64,000 nt of DNA from the NCBI GenBank assembly GCA_910583765.1, contig CAJTYS010000004.1, positions 84,947-148,946 of the forward strand, in the 5' to 3' direction. This DNA is from an uncultured Eubacteriales bacterium (GTDB lineage: Bacteria > Bacillota > Clostridia > Peptostreptococcales > Anaerovoracaceae). A program made the translations under genes and the position numbers. A model generated the notes under the pieces. The model searched no databases and was not told where the DNA came from. It saw nothing but the letters and a program-made list of their open reading frames with translations. Of the stretch, positions 59,234-64,000 are shown one piece after another (within the stretch, counting starts at the first letter, position 1; each line of letters starts with the position of its first letter).

Positions 59234-60659
59234 GAAACTCCACCTGCTTTCGCCCTTCCCCAGCAGCCGGCAGCACGCTTTGACCGCCACCAAACATTGA
59301 CATTTGAATCCCATCGTTTATTTCCAATATTTGATGTTTGATGGCTTCGGGCATGAAATTTTTTTCCCCATAATACTTTCCCGAACAAGTCAGGAAATGG
59401 CGCGCTCGCTTTAACACTACTCCCATTTTTTTCAGGTCTTCATACTTGACCGCAGCGATCTTTCTCTGGCGCGCGATTCGCTGCGCGGATATCGCGCCGA
59501 CTCCTGGAATCCGCAGCAAATGATCCATTGGCGCTTTGTTGACTTCCACTGGGAACTGATCCAAGTGGCGCAGCGCCCAAGTTACCTTTGGGTCAAGGTC
59601 CGGATCCAGGTTGGGATTTTCGTCATCTAAAATCTCGCTGGCCCGAAACCCATAAAACCGCAGCAGCCAGTCCGCCTGGTACAGTCGGTGCTCTCTGCCA
59701 AGAGGCGGCGCGGTCAGGGCATCCGGCAGGATTGGTGATGACACCACAGGGATATACGCACTATAATAAACGCGCTTCATTTTAAAGGTATGATACAGGT
59801 TTTCCGTGGTAGTCAAGATCTGACGATCCGTCTCTTCGCCCGCGCCTATGATCATCTGAGTCGTTTGGCCCGCTGGCGCGAATGTTTCTTTGCCACGGCG
59901 GGCAGGAACCATCGCTGGCCTTGGGCTTATGTCCCTGTTCTGATTTTCTTTCAGCTGGTCAGAGCTGACTTCCAGCTGGGTCTGTCCTGGAGTCAGATAA
60001 TTGAGCGTGGAATTCAGATCCTGCCCTTTGAACATGGTCCCAGGTCCTTTCAGCGCTTTTCGCTCAATCAGAGTATTGGTGATCTGACGCATGGGACTAA
60101 AAATCTGCTTTGGCTTTTTCTGCGGAGCAAAAAGCGCCAGGCTCTTGCTGGTGGGCATTTCAATGTTCACGCTGAGCCGGTCCGCTTCCAAGCCAATGGC
60201 ATGAAGCAGCTCCTGGGAAACACCAGGGATGACCTTTGCGTGGATATACCCGGCAAAGCCGTATTCTCGCCTCAAAAGCCGCAGGCAATAAAGGATCCGC
60301 TCTGCTGTATGGTCAGGGGAAACTTCCACGGCAGAGCTTAAAAATAGCCCGTCGATATAATTCCTGCGATAAAATTCAATGGTCAGCCGCGCCAGTTCAT
60401 CTGGTTCAAAAGAGGCTCGCTCCGTGTCAGCGCTCCGCCGGTTGACACAATACTCACAATCATAAACGCATTTATTTGTAAACAGCACTTTCAACAGGGA
60501 GATGCACCTGCCGTCCGCGGACCAAGTATGGCAGATGCCCTCTGCCGCTCCATTCCCGATCTTCCCGTTGTTTCTCCGTCCCACGCCGCTGCTGGAGCAA
60601 GACACATCGTATTTTGCGCTGTCAGCCAGTATTTTCAGTTTTTCAAGCATCCCCTCCAT
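59226..60659 (-). CDS. Putative DNA modification/repair radical SAM protein (TIGR03916-type)
   Basis: A 477-residue radical SAM enzyme. C-x3-C-x2-C (CVYDCEYC, about 71-78) binds the catalytic [4Fe-4S] cluster, within a motif framed by TNKCVYDCEYCVNRRS. The C-terminal third has a helix-hairpin-helix (LLRIPGVGAISAQRIARQRKI), a DNA-binding feature. Length and order match the TIGR03916 family, whose members pair with TIGR03915 proteins. I chose ATG at 60659 after AGGAGG; earlier codons lack a site. Its partner gene overlaps its 3' end. It may repair a particular DNA lesion, but this is inferred. Confidence 0.88.
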   Translation of the reverse strand: MEGMLEKLKILADSAKYDVSCSSSGVGRRNNGKIGNGAAEGICHTWSADGRCISLLKVLFTNKCVYDCEYCVNRRSADTERASFEPDELARLTIEFYRRNYIDGLFLSSAVEVSPDHTAERILYCLRLLRREYGFAGYIHAKVIPGVSQELLHAIGLEADRLSVNIEMPTSKSLALFAPQKKPKQIFSPMRQITNTLIERKALKGPGTMFKGQDLNSTLNYLTPGQTQLEVSSDQLKENQNRDISPRPAMVPARRGKETFAPAGQTTQMIIGAGEETDRQILTTTENLYHTFKMKRVYYSAYIPVVSSPILPDALTAPPLGREHRLYQADWLLRFYGFRASEILDDENPNLDPDLDPKVTWALRHLDQFPVEVNKAPMDHLLRIPGVGAISAQRIARQRKIAAVKYEDLKKMGVVLKRARHFLTCSGKYYGEKNFMPEAIKHQILEINDGIQMSMFGGGQSVLPAAGEGRKQVEFHG

Positions 60660-60853
60660 ATGCGCCTCCTGTATGGAATATGCGTTTCCGCCATGTAAAA
60701 CTTGTGTTCCTATTTTACCACATAAAAAACATTTGTTCAACCAAATTTTCGTTTTTTCACAGAAATGTCAAATTGCTGACCCTGGGCGATAAAAGCAGTA
60801 CACATTTTCGGCAAACTGTGTATAATAGTACTAAAAACTAAGAAGGAGGTTTT

Positions 60854-62020
60854 ATGACAAAGAACGCATTGGTACTCAGCGGGGGCGGTTCCCGAGGCGG
60901 CTATGAGATCGGTGTCTGGCAGGCCCTGCGGGAGCTGGGAATCCCGATCCATATTGTCACAGGGACTTCCGTGGGCGCGCTGAACGGCGCTATGGTGGCA
61001 CAGGATGATTTCGAGCTGGCAGTAACGCTTTGGAAAGAACTGGAGACCCACATGGTTTTTGATGTGGACACCCATGACCAAGAGCCTGGCCTCTTTGATT
61101 TTGAATTCGCGGGAATGAGCGCTAGTGAAGCCTTGGCCTATGCCAAAGAGATCCTGCTGAATGGCGGTGCCGGTACTTCTGGCCTTGAAAAAATCGTGTC
61201 CAAATACGTGAACGAAGCAAAGATTCGGGCTTCAGACGTGGAGCTGGGCGTGGTGACAGTGGAATTTCCATCGCTGAAACCCCACTATCTTTTTACAGAA
61301 AACATCCCTAGTGGAAAGCTGTCAGACTACATCTTGGCCAGCGCCGCTTGTTTTCCAGCTGTCCAGGCCAAGGAAATCGATGGCGTCAAGTTCATTGACG
61401 GCGGCTATAATGACGTGATGCCTGTGGAGTTAGCCCTGGAAAAAGGAGCGGACCGCATCATTGCCGTCCATCTGGAAGCCGCCGGGTTTGTCAGACGGGG
61501 AACCTTGGAAATCGCTGAAAAAACAGCTTCTGAAGTAATCCTTATCAAAAGCCCCTGGGACCTTGGAAACTTCCTGATCTTTGACACGGACAACACTCGC
61601 CGCATCATCCGACTGGGATACCTGGACACTATGAAATCCTTCGGTGTTTTCTCGGGAAATAAATATACGTTTGAAAAAAGCGGCTTTACGCCCCACCAAT
61701 TGCAGGGTGCGGAATCTGCGGCGGAAATCTTCAAGCTGGATCCTTGTCTTGTTTATGGCCGCCAGCAGCTTTCCCGATCCTTAGCGCAGGCCGCCGCCCA
61801 AACAGAGCCGCCTGTCATGGATGACATCCGCCGAGTGGAGGACGCGCTGCGCAAGTTGAATCCAGCCACGTTGGTGCTCTATATCGCGCAGGACTTGCGG
61901 GAAAAAGGCGCAGACAGCATTTTCACCCATCGAAGCACGTTCCGCCTCTTGAAACATGAAATTTCCGCTGCCAATTATTTGCTCAGGGAGCAGGTTCCCT
62001 TGGAGGGCGCGCTTCAGTAA
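60854..62020 (+). CDS. Patatin-like phospholipase
   Basis: A 388-residue acyl hydrolase. GGGSRGGYEIG (about 10-20) supplies the oxyanion hole, GTSVG (37-41) the catalytic serine Ser39, and the DGG motif (about 181-183, KFIDGGYND) the catalytic aspartate. There is no signal peptide, so it acts in the cytoplasm on membrane lipids. The C-terminal half lacks known motifs. The ATG has an AAGGAGG site, and a TATAAT lies near 60821. It diverges from the radical SAM pair. Substrate lipid not determined. Confidence 0.92.
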   Translation: MTKNALVLSGGGSRGGYEIGVWQALRELGIPIHIVTGTSVGALNGAMVAQDDFELAVTLWKELETHMVFDVDTHDQEPGLFDFEFAGMSASEALAYAKEILLNGGAGTSGLEKIVSKYVNEAKIRASDVELGVVTVEFPSLKPHYLFTENIPSGKLSDYILASAACFPAVQAKEIDGVKFIDGGYNDVMPVELALEKGADRIIAVHLEAAGFVRRGTLEIAEKTASEVILIKSPWDLGNFLIFDTDNTRRIIRLGYLDTMKSFGVFSGNKYTFEKSGFTPHQLQGAESAAEIFKLDPCLVYGRQQLSRSLAQAAAQTEPPVMDDIRRVEDALRKLNPATLVLYIAQDLREKGADSIFTHRSTFRLLKHEISAANYLLREQVPLEGALQ

Positions 62021-62138
62021 ACGGTGCTGCCTATTTACCTGCCTTTTGCAGCTTTGGCAGGCATGACAGTTGGGTGTTCTTGTGGCGCGTTATGCTTCCT
62101 AATTAATAATGTCACACTATCATGCGTAAATTGCTTGC

Positions 62139-62167
62139 TTGCCATTTCCAAGGAGGAATGTTAGAAT
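62139..62167 (+). promoter_or_regulatory. Sigma-A promoter of the third AAA-ATPase gene
   Basis: TTGCCA (62139-62144), a 17-base spacer and TAGAAT (62162-62167), about 40 bases before the start codon. Confidence 0.55.
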
Positions 62168-62205
62168 AAACCCATGAAAACACAGGGGCTAGGAGGGGCA
62201 AAACC

Positions 62206-63900
62206 ATGGGTAGGATCATCAGCATTGGACGACAGGATTTTGAAAAGCTGCGAACAAAAAACAATTTTTACGTGGACAAAACCCACTTCATCAAAGAATG
62301 GTGGGAAGCGGATGATGATGTGACGCTGATCACCCGCCCAAGGCGCTTCGGCAAGACCCTGAACATGAGCATGCTGGAAAAGTTCTTTTCCGCGGATCAT
62401 GCGGGAAAGGGCGAATTGTTTGAGGGGCTTTCCATCTGGGAGGACGAATCTTATCGGCAGCTGCAGGGAACGTATCCGGTGATTTTTCTCAGCTTCGCAG
62501 GCATAAAGGGAGATACTTACGAAACCGCACGGGGCGGGATCGTCCAGGTGATTTTGAACCTGTACGCGAAATATGGCTCCTTACGGCAGAGCAAGGCCCT
62601 GAACCCACAAGAAAAAGCGTATTTTGATTTCATCAAGCCTGACATGTCCGATGACGTGGCTGCCATGTCGCTGCACAGGCTGTCCATCTGTATGAGCCGC
62701 CATTACGGAAAAAAAGCTATCATCCTGCTGGACGAATACGACACGCCGCTTCAGGAAGCCTATTCACACGGGTACTGGGAGAAAATGACCTCCTTTATCC
62801 GCAGTCTGTTCAACTGTACCTTCAAGACCAATCCGTATATGGAACGCGGCATTATGACCGGCATCACTAGAGTCAGCAAGGAATCCATCTTTTCCGACCT
62901 GAACAATCTGCAGGTGATCACTACCACTTCGGACAAATACGCCACTGCCTTTGGTTTCACGGAGCAGGAAGTGGAAGACGCTTTGGCTCTTTTTGACTTG
63001 GCCGATACTATGGACAAGGTGAAATTCTGGTACGATGGCTTTCAGTTCGGAAAGGAAAGCGACATTTACAATCCTTGGTCCATTACCAAGTATTTGGACT
63101 CCGGGAAATTGGGTTCCCACTGGGCCAACACTAGCTCTAACAGCCTGATCAGTAAGCTGATTCAGGAGGGTTCGCCGGATATCAAGATATCCATGGAAGA
63201 TTTGCTGGCGGGAAATTCCATCGAAACGCCCATTGACGAGGAGATTGTCTTCGACCGGCTGGACGGCGATGAAACCGCCATCTGGAGCCTGCTGTTAGCC
63301 TCCGGTTATTTGAAGGTGGAAGATGCGCCAGGAGACGCAGGTGATTGTCCTGACCCTGGCGATGAGCGTTATCGCCTTTCTTTGACCAATGGAGAAGTGA
63401 ATCGCATGTTCAGAGCCATGTTCCAAGGTTGGTTCAGCAAGCCAAAAGCCAGGTACAATGATTTCGTCAAAGCCTTGCTCATGAACGATGTGGAGCACAT
63501 GAATCAGTTCATGAACCGGCTCACGGCGGAAACGTTCAGCTTTTTCGACACTGGGAGCAAACCTTCCAGCCAGGAGCCGGAACGCTTCTTCCATGGTTTT
63601 GTGCTGGGGCTCATCGCAGATTCAAGGCTGGATTATGTGATCACTTCCAACCGAGAAAGCGGCTTTGGACGCTACGATGTGGTGCTGGAACCGAAGGACA
63701 AGGGGAAGGATGCTTATGTGTTTGAATTCAAGGTCCATGAGCCAAGCCGTGAAAAGACCTTGGAAGACACGGTGGCCGCCGCTCTGACGCAGATCGAAGA
63801 GAAGGATTATGACGCAGGTCTAGCCAGCCGAGGCTTCTCAAAGGGGCAAATCCGGCATTATGGCTTTGCGTTTGAAGGGAAGCGGGTGCTGATCGGGTGA
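62206..63900 (+). CDS. AAA-ATPase-like / PD-(D/E)XK nuclease-domain protein, diverged third copy
   Basis: A 564-residue paralogue of the two genes near 24 kb, on the opposite strand and clearly diverged from them. It keeps RPRRFGKTLNMSM (about 43-55), ILLDEYDTPLQEA (about 176-188) and a C-terminal GFGRYDVVLEPKDKGKDAYVFEFK (about 486-509) nuclease-like core, where Asp and Glu-x-Lys are in place. It has a GGAGGGG binding site and its own promoter and terminator. Same family uncertainty applies: function unknown, with links to mobile elements and genome defence proposed. Confidence 0.85.
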   Translation: MGRIISIGRQDFEKLRTKNNFYVDKTHFIKEWWEADDDVTLITRPRRFGKTLNMSMLEKFFSADHAGKGELFEGLSIWEDESYRQLQGTYPVIFLSFAGIKGDTYETARGGIVQVILNLYAKYGSLRQSKALNPQEKAYFDFIKPDMSDDVAAMSLHRLSICMSRHYGKKAIILLDEYDTPLQEAYSHGYWEKMTSFIRSLFNCTFKTNPYMERGIMTGITRVSKESIFSDLNNLQVITTTSDKYATAFGFTEQEVEDALALFDLADTMDKVKFWYDGFQFGKESDIYNPWSITKYLDSGKLGSHWANTSSNSLISKLIQEGSPDIKISMEDLLAGNSIETPIDEEIVFDRLDGDETAIWSLLLASGYLKVEDAPGDAGDCPDPGDERYRLSLTNGEVNRMFRAMFQGWFSKPKARYNDFVKALLMNDVEHMNQFMNRLTAETFSFFDTGSKPSSQEPERFFHGFVLGLIADSRLDYVITSNRESGFGRYDVVLEPKDKGKDAYVFEFKVHEPSREKTLEDTVAAALTQIEEKDYDAGLASRGFSKGQIRHYGFAFEGKRVLIG

Positions 63901-63956
63901 GGGGGATTCTTCTTTTGTGGTTTACAAGGTATTTTAGGGACATTTGAAAAAACCAT

Positions 63957-63981
63957 CCCCGCGTCAAACGCGGGGTTGTTT
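63957..63981 (+). terminator. Intrinsic terminator after the third AAA-ATPase gene
   Basis: CCCCGCG and CGCGGGG form a perfect 7-bp stem with a five-base loop, followed by TTGTTT. Confidence 0.8.
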
Positions 63982-64000
63982 ACTTTCGGGCAAAGCCCTT

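Overview
The window reads as chromosomal DNA of an anaerobic, amino-acid-fermenting member of the Clostridia (Firmicutes). I infer this from strong AGGAGG-type ribosome binding sites, U-rich intrinsic terminators, tungstate/ferredoxin metabolism, an acetoacetyl-CoA thiolase, tryptophanase, and three sigma-54 activators next to catabolic genes. The exact genus cannot be fixed from sequence alone. Most genes lie on the minus strand.

Layout. 0-13 kb: the start of a probable tungsten aldehyde:ferredoxin oxidoreductase gene at the edge, its four-cluster ferredoxin and a structured leader RNA; then a tight four-gene operon (long glutamine synthetase, serS, an archaeal-type ornithine cyclodeaminase-like protein, an aminotransferase); then large envelope proteins. 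13-22 kb: an Asn/Gln-rich peptide, an ATP-grasp ligase, a GNAT enzyme, putP, a TetR-MATE pair, and tupABC for tungstate uptake behind a second structured leader. 22-26 kb: two AAA-ATPase/PD-(D/E)XK genes sharing about 1.5 kb that looks identical; a diverged third copy lies at 62.2 kb. 26-36 kb: a sigma-54-driven operon for a three-subunit molybdenum hydroxylase whose flavin subunit carries a complete GltD-like module inserted in its middle, followed by an amidohydrolase, an MFS carrier, a PAS-type sigma-54 activator and a small unknown protein. 36.6-41 kb: tnaA-ridA behind a second sigma-54 promoter with the same upstream palindromes, a candidate type I toxin-antitoxin locus, and a sigma-54 activator. 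41-52 kb: beta-CASP nuclease, a saccharopine-dehydrogenase-like gene with its own sigma-54 promoter and activator, malic enzyme, glnS, thiolase, DUF2156, surE. 52.6-53 kb: a 92-bp-period structured tandem repeat also present at 0.63-0.83 kb. 53-64 kb: TM2 protein, LuxR-type membrane regulator, sirtuin, lipoprotein, YjfB-like protein, double zinc-ribbon protein, a radical-SAM DNA-repair pair, patatin, and the third AAA-ATPase gene.

How it fits together: tungstate uptake (tup) would feed the tungsten oxidoreductase and its ferredoxin. Tryptophanase yields 2-aminoacrylate, which the adjacent RidA would hydrolyse. Sigma-54 promoters with shared GCAAA-N5-TTTGC palindromes appear to tie the molybdenum-hydroxylase operon and tnaA into one regulon. 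The most unusual items are the 92-bp structured repeat with compensatory stem changes, the nested GltD insertion, the candidate type I toxin-antitoxin locus and the paired leader RNAs before tungsten genes.
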